A stretch of DNA of 15,444 bases from positions 1-15,444 of the forward strand of contig JABJDN010000185.1 in assembly GCA_018665385.1 (NCBI GenBank), read 5' to 3'. This document shows positions 1 to 7,074 of this stretch, one piece after another. Within the stretch, counting starts at the first letter, position 1; the number at the start of each line of letters is the position of its first letter. The stretch comes from Phycisphaerae bacterium (GTDB taxonomy: Bacteria; Planctomycetota; Phycisphaerae; Phycisphaerales; SM1A02). Position numbers and translations under genes: made by a program. The notes under the pieces are model-generated. The model was not told where the DNA came from, did no database searches, and saw only the letters and a list, made by a program, of their open reading frames with translations.

Positions 1-16
1 CATAAATTGTAAGAAA

Positions 17-38
17 TGTACGTTAACTTAACTGTACA
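17..38. promoter_or_regulatory. Imperfect 22-bp palindrome upstream of the secreted EF-hand gene
   Basis: The left arm TGTAC-GTTAA (17-26) and right arm TTAAC-T-GTACA (28-38) are reverse complements around a single C at 27, apart from one extra T at 33. The element ends 24 bases before the ATG at 63 and just before its ribosome binding site. A one-base centre makes a full RNA hairpin unlikely, so a DNA operator for a dimeric regulator is the more natural reading. No regulator is encoded nearby, and the sequence to the left is outside the window. Function is inferred from symmetry and position only. Confidence 0.35.
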
Positions 39-47
39 AACACACAT

Positions 48-53
48 AAAGGA
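48..53 (+). promoter_or_regulatory. Shine-Dalgarno site of the secreted EF-hand gene
   Basis: AAAGGA lies nine bases before the ATG at 63, which supports that start. It is worth recording because it is the only clear purine-rich ribosome binding site in the window; the other start codons are preceded by AT-rich or pyrimidine-rich sequence or overlap the previous gene. Confidence 0.6.
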
Positions 54-62
54 ATTTATTCA

Positions 63-1664
63 ATGGCACTACCCTCCCTAAAATTACTGCAAGTCCTTGC
101 TCTTGCAACAGTTACGTCTCTCTCTACTACTGTCTTGGCACAGCCTGGTAATAGTGGCCGACGCGGTGGTGGATTCACATCCACAATGTCAGCAGGAGGT
201 ATGGATCCAGATTACATGCTTCGAGATTTGCAACGTTTCCAAGTAGCGTTAGAACTAAGCGATGAGCAAACATTGCTCGTTGAGCAGTTTCTTCGTGACT
301 ACGATGAATCATTCAGGGAAGCATCTGATGCAAGCCGGGATAGCGTCGGGAATTCTTTTTCGTCAATGCGAGGAAACGAAGATAGTCCAGAGCAACAAAG
401 AACAGATGAATTGCGAGCACGTTCGCGTGAACTTCGCGAAAAGTTAGATTCTGCTAATAGCCTTGGTGATGAAGAAGGGATGAAAGAATTGCAGGCTAAA
501 TTGCAAAGCGAGATGGAGTCAATTCGTGACGAAATGCGTGAAGCAAGGACTGAGCAATGGCAATCGCCTGAGCGACAGTCAGCTTTCGAAGACGTGGCAT
601 TATTACTGCAAGATCAACTTCGTCTGAAAAGAAAAATGCGAATTGAATTTGAAAGTGATTTAGTTGTCATTCTTTCGGAAGACCAGCAACTGCTTTGGCC
701 GCCATTAGAACGCCAAATCATTCGTGACAGGTTACTTCCACGCGGTCGATTAAGCGGTGAAACAATTGATGTCATGAGCTTTGTTGATCAACAAGAGTAT
801 ACTGATGAGACACTCATTACCTTGCTTCCAGTTCTGGAGGAATGGGATATATCTGTAACACCAGCATTGACTGCTCGCGATGAGCATATGATTGAAAATC
901 AAGGTTCTCTCATGACAGCAATGCGAACTATGGATATGACATCAGGATTAGATGTCATGAAAGCCCAAGCTAGACATGCAGAAAATGTTCGCGACATAAG
1001 CGGTACAGCAATTGAAAATATCGTGTTACTGCTTTCTCCAGAAGATGGCGAAGTATTCAATGCGTTCGCTAAAGAGCGATCTTATCCAAGAATTTATCGA
1101 CCGACTCGAACGGATAGAGCGTACAAAGCGGCAATGGAACTTGAAGGTCTTGAAGAGGACATTCTTCAAGCAATCAATGAACTCTATGCAGCATTGCAAG
1201 ATGAAATGATCTATGCAAACCAACGAATTCTTGAGGCTACCCATCGTTGGGAATCTCAAGAGCAGTTAGACCGTATGGGTCGCTTTGCTGAACGTATGAC
1301 TGGGGGATCAAGCGAACGCGCTGCTAGCCCCATCCAAGAAGCAGAAGAAGGTAAACGAGTCATTGAAGATAATTACCTTGAACAATTACGAATGCTGCTA
1401 ACCGAAGAGCAAATCGAAGCATTGGGCGGTCTGAAAAAACGTGAAGCACGAGGCGAGGGTAACCAGCGCGGCGCTGGTGGCGGTGGCCGCGAAGGTGGCC
1501 GTGGCGGTTTTGAAGGTGGACGTGAAGAATTCATGAAGAGATTTGATGCAGATGGCGATGGCACTATTAGTGAGTCAGAACGTAATGCAATCCGCGATCA
1601 TTTCCGTAATGGAGGTGGTAATAGCGGTGGAGGTCAAGGCAGCGGTGGGGGCGGCAGACCATAA
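63..1664 (+). CDS. Secreted helical protein with LTxxQ-like repeats and a C-terminal EF-hand
   Basis: This 533-residue protein is of unknown function and probably exported. Residues 1-26 form a signal peptide (hydrophobic core, then VLA before Q27). A Gly/Arg patch at 31-37 follows, then a long charged, mostly helical region rich in Glu, Arg and Gln with coiled-coil character, especially 110-165. A similar short block occurs four times: LSDEQ at about 65, LSEDQ at 204, LSPED at 324 and LTEEQ at 446, each at the end of an amphipathic helix. These resemble the LTxxQ motif of Spy/CpxP periplasmic chaperones, but overall homology is not shown. Near the C-terminus a Gly/Arg linker (about 464-488) leads to one EF-hand loop (D495, D497, D499, T501, E506), followed by a Gly-rich tail. 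The start is supported by AAAGGA nine bases upstream. It is transcribed alone and ends at a hairpin terminator. A structural or calcium-responsive envelope role is a guess. Confidence 0.85.
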   Translation: MALPSLKLLQVLALATVTSLSTTVLAQPGNSGRRGGGFTSTMSAGGMDPDYMLRDLQRFQVALELSDEQTLLVEQFLRDYDESFREASDASRDSVGNSFSSMRGNEDSPEQQRTDELRARSRELREKLDSANSLGDEEGMKELQAKLQSEMESIRDEMREARTEQWQSPERQSAFEDVALLLQDQLRLKRKMRIEFESDLVVILSEDQQLLWPPLERQIIRDRLLPRGRLSGETIDVMSFVDQQEYTDETLITLLPVLEEWDISVTPALTARDEHMIENQGSLMTAMRTMDMTSGLDVMKAQARHAENVRDISGTAIENIVLLLSPEDGEVFNAFAKERSYPRIYRPTRTDRAYKAAMELEGLEEDILQAINELYAALQDEMIYANQRILEATHRWESQEQLDRMGRFAERMTGGSSERAASPIQEAEEGKRVIEDNYLEQLRMLLTEEQIEALGGLKKREARGEGNQRGAGGGGREGGRGGFEGGREEFMKRFDADGDGTISESERNAIRDHFRNGGGNSGGGQGSGGGGRP

Positions 1665-1689
1665 CTGTTACTAAGTTTATAAATCCAAT

Positions 1690-1723
1690 AAGAGCCAAGC
1701 GAATTGCTTGGCTCTTATTTTTT
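1690..1723 (+). terminator. Intrinsic terminator between convergent genes
   Basis: An 11-bp perfect stem (AAGAGCCAAGC at 1690-1700 pairing with 1706-1716) has a five-base GAATT loop. It is followed by A and six T residues at 1718-1723, a textbook rho-independent terminator for the plus-strand gene ending at 1664. The stem includes the first two plus-strand bases of the stop triplet of the convergent rlmN gene (TTA at 1715-1717). Read from the minus strand, the bases after the stem (ATTGGATTTA) form only a weak U-tract, so termination of rlmN here is possible but less certain. Confidence 0.9.
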
Positions 1724-2665
1724 GTGCTCTGTATTCCCTAATTGCCCGCAGGCTGCCATAGCGTCTCGACCGAGAGTAATCCTGCGACGAACAAACTGCC
1801 CTGTATTTTTTGCTACGGCAACAAATCGGTTAACGGATGTTTCTGTTGGTGCTGGCCAAGGGCTATTGTCTCTGGGGTTGTATGGAATTATATTGAGCCC
1901 GCATCCTATTGGTTTTAAATACTCGCAAATTTCAACGGCATGTTCATCGCTATCGTTCACACCAGGAATCAAAACATACTCAGCGAGTACGCCACCAACA
2001 TCGTGCCGTGGATACGCCAAGATAGCATTTCGCAATTGTTTCATAGATACCGCTTTTGCAAGTGGCATGATTTTTTTGCGTATTTCATCATTGGGTGCGT
2101 TGATAGAGAAGGCGAGCGAGAGACGCTTGTATCCATCGGTTCGTGCCATTGCTGCAAGAAGTTTAATCCCTTCTATTCGACCAACCGTTGAAACACAAAT
2201 CCTTGAACTCGCTATTGCAGGTCCATTATTATCTGCGAGAATTTCAATCGCTGGAATTACAGCATCAAGATTTTCTAATGGCTCGCCCATTCCCATGAAT
2301 ACGATATTGTCAATTTTGGTTCCAAGAGCATGGTTCGCAGCATGCCATTGGGCAATAATTTCAGCTGTGGTGAGGTTCCTAAGAAGCCCCATTTGTGCAG
2401 TCTGGCAAAAATCACAGCCCATAGCGCATCCTACCTGGGACGATACGCAGAGCGTGTGCCTTTTCTTCTTATATCCCTCGATGGGGAGTATCACAGACTC
2501 TGTTTCTAGCCCATCGTTCAATGTAAGCAGGAATTTCTTCGTTCCATAATCATCTACAACCGTGGATGGGATGACTGAAGTTTCAACAGATTCTGGGATG
2601 GAGTTATTCCGGTAAAACGCTCTCCACTTTTGAATATCACAGTTCTTGCTTTGAATGCCTAACAT
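1715..2665 (-). CDS. rlmN: RlmN/Cfr-family radical SAM 23S rRNA adenine C2-methyltransferase, short N-terminus
   Basis: RlmN methylates C2 of A2503 in 23S rRNA (and A37 of some tRNAs) by a radical SAM, methyl-Cys mechanism in the cytoplasm. Counting from the ATG at 2665 (316 residues), the 4Fe-4S motif is CAMGCDFC with C80, C84 and C87. The two catalytic cysteines are C73 in TLCVSSQVGC and C306 in AACGQL. The SAM-binding GMGEPL motif is at about 125-130. All key residues are present. The first catalytic Cys is C118 in E. coli RlmN, so about 40 N-terminal residues, the helical RNA-binding part, are missing. A TTG at 2674 would add three residues. No ATG, GTG or TTG lies between it and an in-frame stop at 2738-2740, so the shortness is real unless a rare start is used. 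RlmN rather than Cfr is favoured by the AACGQL context; the specificity of this short form is unproven. Confidence 0.87.
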   Translation of the reverse strand: MLGIQSKNCDIQKWRAFYRNNSIPESVETSVIPSTVVDDYGTKKFLLTLNDGLETESVILPIEGYKKKRHTLCVSSQVGCAMGCDFCQTAQMGLLRNLTTAEIIAQWHAANHALGTKIDNIVFMGMGEPLENLDAVIPAIEILADNNGPAIASSRICVSTVGRIEGIKLLAAMARTDGYKRLSLAFSINAPNDEIRKKIMPLAKAVSMKQLRNAILAYPRHDVGGVLAEYVLIPGVNDSDEHAVEICEYLKPIGCGLNIIPYNPRDNSPWPAPTETSVNRFVAVAKNTGQFVRRRITLGRDAMAACGQLGNTEHKK

Positions 2666-2685
2666 GTCGTACAAGATACTAGAAT

Positions 2686-3759
2686 ATGCGTATGGAGCAA
2701 AGCACTTTAGGCGAACGTCGGCAACCAGCCGTTTTTGTTACTGGCGCAGGGGGTGAAGTAGGGCATGGGCTCATCACTGCCTTGAGCGGTGAGAGTAGCC
2801 CTGATATTGTCGCGTCAGACCTCCGCGACCTTGAACAGGGCTTACGAGAACTCTGCGCCGCCACGTACTTAGCAGACGTTTGCGATCGTGATGCTCTTGA
2901 CCGCTTGCTTGCTATGTACCAAGTGAAGGAAATTTATCACCTTGCTGCAGTACTGAGTACTCGTGCTGAACTCGCGCCAGAAGTGGCACACCAAGTGAAT
3001 GTCAATGGCACAGTGAATATTTTGCAAATCGCAGCAGAGCAAGGGCGAATGTATGGGGAGCCAGTTAAAGTTGTTTTCCCAAGTTCAATTGCAGCGTATG
3101 GTTTTGGTTCTTTACAAGAAAAGACTGAAGTTGGCGCAGTAACGGAATACGAACACTGCAAGCCTTCGACTATGTACGGTTGCAATAAATTGTATTGCGA
3201 GCATCTTGGTAGATACTATGCTCACTCCTATAGACAGTTAGCCAAAGACAGTGTTCAGGGCGATGATAAGAATCGCGGTGTTGTTGATTTTCGTTGTGTT
3301 CGCTATCCCGGCCTCATCTCTGCTGAAACTGTACCGACTGGCGGCACGAGCGACTTTGTTCCAGAAATGTTGCATGCGGCTGCTCGTGGGGATGCGTATA
3401 CATGTTTTGTTCGCGAAGATTCACGCATTCCATTTATGACAATGCCTGAAGCAATTGATGCAACGTTGCAGTTAGCTGCAGCTCCGCGTAAAGAGCTTAC
3501 ACAAATTGTGTACAACATTGCTAGTTTTAATCCCTCCGCTGGTGAAGTAGCAGAATTAGTAAAACAGTGTTTTCCTGATGCAAGCATTACTTTTGAACCA
3601 GACGAACGTCGACAAGCGATTGTAGATTCTTGGCCAGAAGATCTAGATTGCAGTGCAGCGCATAATGACTGGGGGTTTACTCCAAAGTACACAGTAGAAC
3701 AAGCATTTGATGAGTACCTTGTTCCTAGAATAACAAAACAATACGAAAGCAAACAATGA
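2686..3759 (+). CDS. tdh: L-threonine 3-dehydrogenase, short-chain dehydrogenase type
   Basis: It oxidises L-threonine with NAD+ to 2-amino-3-ketobutyrate, which the next gene product cleaves. The extended SDR fold is clear. The nucleotide-binding motif TGAGGEVG is at 19-26, the NAD-ribose acid D45, the adenine-pocket D64, the catalytic Ser in PSSIAAYG (S133 or S134), and Y164xxxK168. The C-terminal half has marks of SDR-type threonine dehydrogenases, RYPGLIS near 206-212 and RQAIVDSWP near 309-317, which separates it from sugar epimerases and the zinc-dependent Tdh. An extra stretch of about 15 residues (about 183-199) lies before the DFR strand. ATG at 2686 or 2692 are both possible, neither with a Shine-Dalgarno site; the Rossmann strand begins at about residue 15, so little is missing. 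The stop overlaps the kbl start (ATGA, 3756-3759). The head-to-head rlmN gene is only about 20 bases away. Confidence 0.92.
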   Translation: MRMEQSTLGERRQPAVFVTGAGGEVGHGLITALSGESSPDIVASDLRDLEQGLRELCAATYLADVCDRDALDRLLAMYQVKEIYHLAAVLSTRAELAPEVAHQVNVNGTVNILQIAAEQGRMYGEPVKVVFPSSIAAYGFGSLQEKTEVGAVTEYEHCKPSTMYGCNKLYCEHLGRYYAHSYRQLAKDSVQGDDKNRGVVDFRCVRYPGLISAETVPTGGTSDFVPEMLHAAARGDAYTCFVREDSRIPFMTMPEAIDATLQLAAAPRKELTQIVYNIASFNPSAGEVAELVKQCFPDASITFEPDERRQAIVDSWPEDLDCSAAHNDWGFTPKYTVEQAFDEYLVPRITKQYESKQ

Positions 3760-4973
3760 CAACAGCAAGCTCAACCTTTATAGATCGTTCTTCAGCAATT
3801 CTTTCTCATCTAGAGGAAACGGGCCAACTCAAGAAATTGCAGATGATTGAATCGCCTATGGGGCCTCGCATTTCTATTCGTGGAAGAGGTGAAGTAGATT
3901 GTTTTTGCTCAAATAATTATTTGGGTCTTGCAAATCATCCTGATGTCGTGGAAGCAGGAATCGAAGGCCTTCGCAAATATGGCGCAGGCACTTCTTCAGT
4001 GCGTTTTATTTGTGGCACATTTATGCCACACGAAGCGCTGGAAAAACGAATTGCTTCATTCCTTGAAGTGGAAGCAAGTTACACATTTGTTTCGTGTTGG
4101 AATGCAACCGAAGCAACTTTGCCTACGCTTTGCCAAGATGGCGATGTTATTGTTTCTGATGAATTGAATCATGCATGCATAATTGACTCAATGCGTCTGA
4201 CAACGGCTATTCATAAAGGTGTTTCAAAAACTATATATAAGCACAGCGATATGGGGTCATTGCGAGAAGCGTTACTCAGTGCAACTGAGAAGCGCTCGGG
4301 CAATGGGGCAATCTTCGTTATAACAGACGGTGTTTTTTCTATGGAGGGAGACATAGCGTTGTTGCCTGATATACGAATGTTGTGCGATGAATTTGGGGCA
4401 GTTCTAGTCGTCGACGATTCCCACGGAACAGGCGTCATGGGTGAAACAGGTCGCGGTACACATGAGTACTACGGCATGGCTGGAAGTGACATTGACATCT
4501 TTACCGGTACTCTCGGTAAAGCACTAGGTGGCGGAGCTGGAGGGTATGTTGCAGGGAAACGAGATGTAGTTGAATTACTTGTGCAGCGAGGCAGGCCGAC
4601 GCTTTTCTCAAACGCATTGCCTGTGACTGTTGCTTGTTCAGCAAAAGTAGCGATTGATACACTTGACAATAATCAATCGCTCGTTCAAAAACTCCGTGAC
4701 AATGTTTCCTCGGCAAGAAAAGGCATCAGTGAGGTTGGATTTGAAGTGTTAGAATCACCAACTGCAATTTGTCCAATAATTGTTGGCGATACTGCTACAG
4801 CGATTTCAATGAGTAACAAGTTGCTCGACATGGGTGTATTTGCAATTGGTTTCGGTTACCCAGTTGTTCCAGAGGGAGCAGCAAGAATTCGGGTGCAAAT
4901 ATCTGCCGCACATGAATCGGAGCACATTGATCGACTATGCGCTGCGCTTTTACATTTAAAAAACGATATATAG
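3756..4973 (+). CDS. kbl: 2-amino-3-ketobutyrate CoA ligase (glycine C-acetyltransferase)
   Basis: This PLP enzyme splits 2-amino-3-ketobutyrate with CoA into glycine and acetyl-CoA, the second step of threonine breakdown. At 405 residues it has normal length for the alpha-oxoamine synthase family. Visible features are CSNNYLGLANHP near 51-62, SVRFICGT at 81-88, SDELNHA with H139, D191, DDSHGTG with D220 and H223 at the PLP ring, and TGTLGKALGGG with the Schiff-base lysine K255. The family also includes 8-amino-7-oxononanoate synthase (BioF) and 5-aminolevulinate synthase. The four-base ATGA overlap with a threonine dehydrogenase, plus the RFICGT motif, points to Kbl. Translational coupling to tdh is likely because the start has no ribosome binding site of its own. 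Confidence 0.93.
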   Translation: MTTASSTFIDRSSAILSHLEETGQLKKLQMIESPMGPRISIRGRGEVDCFCSNNYLGLANHPDVVEAGIEGLRKYGAGTSSVRFICGTFMPHEALEKRIASFLEVEASYTFVSCWNATEATLPTLCQDGDVIVSDELNHACIIDSMRLTTAIHKGVSKTIYKHSDMGSLREALLSATEKRSGNGAIFVITDGVFSMEGDIALLPDIRMLCDEFGAVLVVDDSHGTGVMGETGRGTHEYYGMAGSDIDIFTGTLGKALGGGAGGYVAGKRDVVELLVQRGRPTLFSNALPVTVACSAKVAIDTLDNNQSLVQKLRDNVSSARKGISEVGFEVLESPTAICPIIVGDTATAISMSNKLLDMGVFAIGFGYPVVPEGAARIRVQISAAHESEHIDRLCAALLHLKNDI

Positions 4974-5020
4974 TCTAAGAAAATAGTATGTGGTTACTAC
5001 TCTTTAATTATTTACGCGTA

Positions 5021-5040
5021 ACTAGATGTTGTAATCTAGT
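5021..5040. promoter_or_regulatory. Perfect 7-bp inverted repeat before the small membrane-protein gene
   Basis: ACTAGAT (5021-5027) and ATCTAGT (5034-5040) are perfect reverse complements with a six-base loop, GTTGTA. The repeat lies 11 bases before the ATG at 5052 and about 50 bases after the kbl stop. No T-run follows on either strand, so it is a poor intrinsic terminator. An operator, or an RNA hairpin next to the start codon, are possible readings. Confidence 0.35.
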
Positions 5041-5051
5041 AAAATAAATAT

Positions 5052-5303
5052 ATGTGGCAGCTTCGTTTTCTTGTATCAATTCAAAACCAATTCAACCTGC
5101 TCCTTATGGGCATTCTTCTTGCAATGGGCTTACTTGCTTTTATTATGATGTTTATCTTCCCGCCAGGATCAATCTTAATGGTTTTTCTCGGTGTAATGAC
5201 TCTGGCGCTTTCTCTTGTAGCCAAGATTCTACTTAGATGTGCCATTCTACTTCTCTGTAAGATTCTGAAAGTTGAAGTTCCCACTTCTGAATGTCAGCAC
5301 TAA
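5052..5303 (+). CDS. Small membrane protein with a helical hairpin
   Basis: The 83-residue reading frame is unrecognised. It begins with a short amphipathic stretch (residues 1-13), then two strongly hydrophobic segments at roughly 14-37 and 40-70, separated by a PPG turn at about 38-40. It ends in a short polar tail with a Cys. This composition fits a small inner-membrane protein with two helices. Against it, there is no Shine-Dalgarno site, the region is AT-rich and no family is recognised. In favour, it fills nearly all of an otherwise empty gap and starts 78 bases after kbl in the same direction, so read-through from tdh-kbl is possible. A frame starting with GTG at 5054 overlaps it and has a less coherent, Cys- and Ser-rich product. 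Confidence 0.5.
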   Translation: MWQLRFLVSIQNQFNLLLMGILLAMGLLAFIMMFIFPPGSILMVFLGVMTLALSLVAKILLRCAILLLCKILKVEVPTSECQH

Positions 5304-5363
5304 TCTACGCATAACTATAGAATTGGTTGTATATAATTGTCGTCAATCTATATTGCAAATGAA

Positions 5364-6962
5364 TTATTTCGTACAGTCGTTCCATGTATAAAGAGTCAGC
5401 GATCCTGTTCCTGCCTGTCCACTTTCCCATCCGCCAACTCGAATGCGATAGCTTTCGCCCGATGTAACGTTTACATTAATGCGAGAGGTGTAATCTGAGC
5501 AAGAGTCGTCGTCGCCGTTACAAGCAATTTGTTGCAACTTTCCGCAAGCACCAGAGTACATGACAAGGTCAGTATCAAACGTCGCTGCATTACACGTGCT
5601 TACAGTAAGCGTTCCAGTACATGTTGCTTCATAAGAAAACCAAATATCAGCGTTCATTACGCCTAGATATGAGTCCGAGCACGTTGAGTCATTATATGGA
5701 TCACTACTATTGCTAGCCTCTGCAGTAGAAAAGTCTGTCGTGCCCAAATAGATGGCCATCGCGTCTTCGCACTCATCGAAATCACTAGTCGAACAAATTG
5801 TATTTATACAAGATGACGTATCCCCATACCAAATGCCACCCATGGACTCGCAGGTTTCTGCTTCAATAAACTCGCATGTTTCACTTGGCATGCAGCAAGC
5901 GCCTTTAACTATTGACTCACAAACAGAACCCCAGCGGTCAATAATCATAAGAATATCTGAAACATCAACATCACCATCATTATCAAGATCGCCAGAACAA
6001 TCGCCGGTGCAATTCCCATATTCTGAAAGCAAAGCTAAAAGGTCAACAATATCGACGGTGCTGGAGCCATCTAGATCTCCTAGGCATGGTGCTGTAGAAA
6101 GTCCATCAAAGAAATTCCAGACTTCTATTGCTGCATTAATATCCATGTTTCCCCAAGAGCCAGGCCAGTCGTGCCCACCCCCGTAGACGGTGTAAAACCA
6201 TAACTCAGATTCGTGGTTCTGTGAACTATAAATATCACGGTGGACAGTACTGCCATCATTAGGATTTGTATCTGGAAAATCATACGAATCCGTAACATTA
6301 ACATCCATGATTGAAGCCCAAAGAGCCATAGTGTCCGGAATAGAGTGATATGGTCCCCAGCCACCATTGTCTGCCATGTCCCCATTCCAATATGTAACGT
6401 TATCTGCTGTCCCGTTTAATGACAAAATTGGGCGAACTACTGCAGGATTACAGTCTGTAAAAAGCGTATCCATCATCATGCCGACGATGGGGGCAAAAGC
6501 ATTGATTGTTTCTGATTCGCGGCATGCCAACTGAAAAGACATTTCAGCACCGTTTGAGAATCCAGTTGCGTATATTTTGTTTGGGGCTGTTCCATGAAGT
6601 TGTTGGAGATGCAGTGCAAGTTCTCGTATGAATCCATCATCATCAATATCAAAGCCTGCATGAAAGGAATAATCTACATCCCAGAACCGAGTGTTCGATT
6701 GGTCACGCGTGCCATTTGGAAATGCGATGACAAAACCGCGTTCATCAGCAAGTTCTGTCCAACCGTAGTCGTTCATCATTTCATTATTATTTCCACCGTA
6801 TCCGTGCATGGCTATGACAAGTGCAGGAGAATCAGGTAACGCGCTTGGAATATGAATCCGATATTGCCGGGTGAGGCCATCGTGGTCAAAATCTATATTT
6901 TGGGCAAATGTTATATTTGAGAAAAGAATCACTAGAGCGATAGATGATAAAATCAGTTTCAT
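5364..6962 (-). CDS. Secreted CE1/PHB-depolymerase-like esterase with dockerin-like and Cys-rich modules
   Basis: This 532-residue exported serine esterase probably acts on polyesters, feruloyl or acetyl esters of polysaccharides; the substrate cannot be read from sequence. Residues 1-20 are a signal peptide (TFA before Q21). The alpha/beta-hydrolase domain (about 21-290) has the HGYGG oxyanion-hole motif at 53-57, nucleophile S136 in GFSNG, likely acid D187 in NGTAD and H264 in GGGHDWPG, as in the LpqC/PHB-depolymerase group. Residues 295-345 hold two dockerin-like calcium loops (D296, D298, S300, T302, D304, D307 and D325, D327, D329, D331, D336). A six-cysteine GACC repeat spans 354-390, and a Cys-containing beta-sandwich-like domain, perhaps for binding or anchoring, fills 395-532. 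No cohesin partner is in the window. The ATG follows an AT-rich leader without a Shine-Dalgarno site. A 112-base gap to the upstream gene suggests its own promoter. Confidence 0.88.
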   Translation of the reverse strand: MKLILSSIALVILFSNITFAQNIDFDHDGLTRQYRIHIPSALPDSPALVIAMHGYGGNNNEMMNDYGWTELADERGFVIAFPNGTRDQSNTRFWDVDYSFHAGFDIDDDGFIRELALHLQQLHGTAPNKIYATGFSNGAEMSFQLACRESETINAFAPIVGMMMDTLFTDCNPAVVRPILSLNGTADNVTYWNGDMADNGGWGPYHSIPDTMALWASIMDVNVTDSYDFPDTNPNDGSTVHRDIYSSQNHESELWFYTVYGGGHDWPGSWGNMDINAAIEVWNFFDGLSTAPCLGDLDGSSTVDIVDLLALLSEYGNCTGDCSGDLDNDGDVDVSDILMIIDRWGSVCESIVKGACCMPSETCEFIEAETCESMGGIWYGDTSSCINTICSTSDFDECEDAMAIYLGTTDFSTAEASNSSDPYNDSTCSDSYLGVMNADIWFSYEATCTGTLTVSTCNAATFDTDLVMYSGACGKLQQIACNGDDDSCSDYTSRINVNVTSGESYRIRVGGWESGQAGTGSLTLYTWNDCTK

Positions 6963-6971
6963 AAATTAAAT

Positions 6972-6982
6972 ATACGACGTAT
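6972..6982. promoter_or_regulatory. Short palindrome in the esterase leader
   Basis: ATACG-A-CGTAT is a perfect 5-bp inverted repeat around one base, 10 bases before the esterase start codon (minus strand, start at 6962). The surrounding 6963-7074 gap is very AT-rich and is the likeliest place for the esterase promoter, but I cannot pick a single -35/-10 pair. An operator role is only suggested by symmetry and position. Confidence 0.25.
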
Positions 6983-7028
6983 TTTTTAATATCGGTGCAT
7001 AAAAGTTTAATTTTTGGTATTTAAATGT

Positions 7029-7050
7029 ATAATTACAATAAAGTAATTAT
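7029..7050. repeat. AT-rich 8-bp inverted repeat between the btpA-like gene and the esterase gene
   Basis: ATAATTAC (7029-7036) and GTAATTAT (7043-7050) are perfect reverse complements separated by AATAAA. On the minus strand the repeat lies 25 bases after the stop of the BtpA-like gene and 67 bases before the esterase start. The stem is nearly all A-T and no T-run follows, so it is at best a weak terminator. It could equally be part of the esterase promoter region. Confidence 0.3.
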
Positions 7051-7074
7051 GTACTTATTTAAAGTGGCTGTGAA

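Noticed and set aside
1704..2549. Long plus-strand open frame of 281 codons
   Set aside because: It is antisense to rlmN over its whole length, has a Ser/Ile/Arg-rich composition with no domain, and begins in the terminator. The rlmN frame carries all the family motifs.
2686..4973. Reading tdh-kbl as a nucleotide-sugar epimerase plus BioF pair
   Set aside because: The RQAIVDSWP and RYPGLIS marks of threonine dehydrogenase, the RFICGT motif in the second enzyme and their coupling fit threonine breakdown; no biotin or sugar genes are nearby.
5332..5337. Perfect TATAAT on the plus strand
   Set aside because: It lies in an AT-rich convergent gap with no plus-strand gene for more than 5 kb and no convincing -35; most likely chance. 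A small RNA cannot be excluded.
5752..6186. Plus-strand open frame of 144 codons
   Set aside because: It is the reverse-strand shadow of the esterase dockerin and Cys-rich part; Ser/Pro-rich with no recognisable features.
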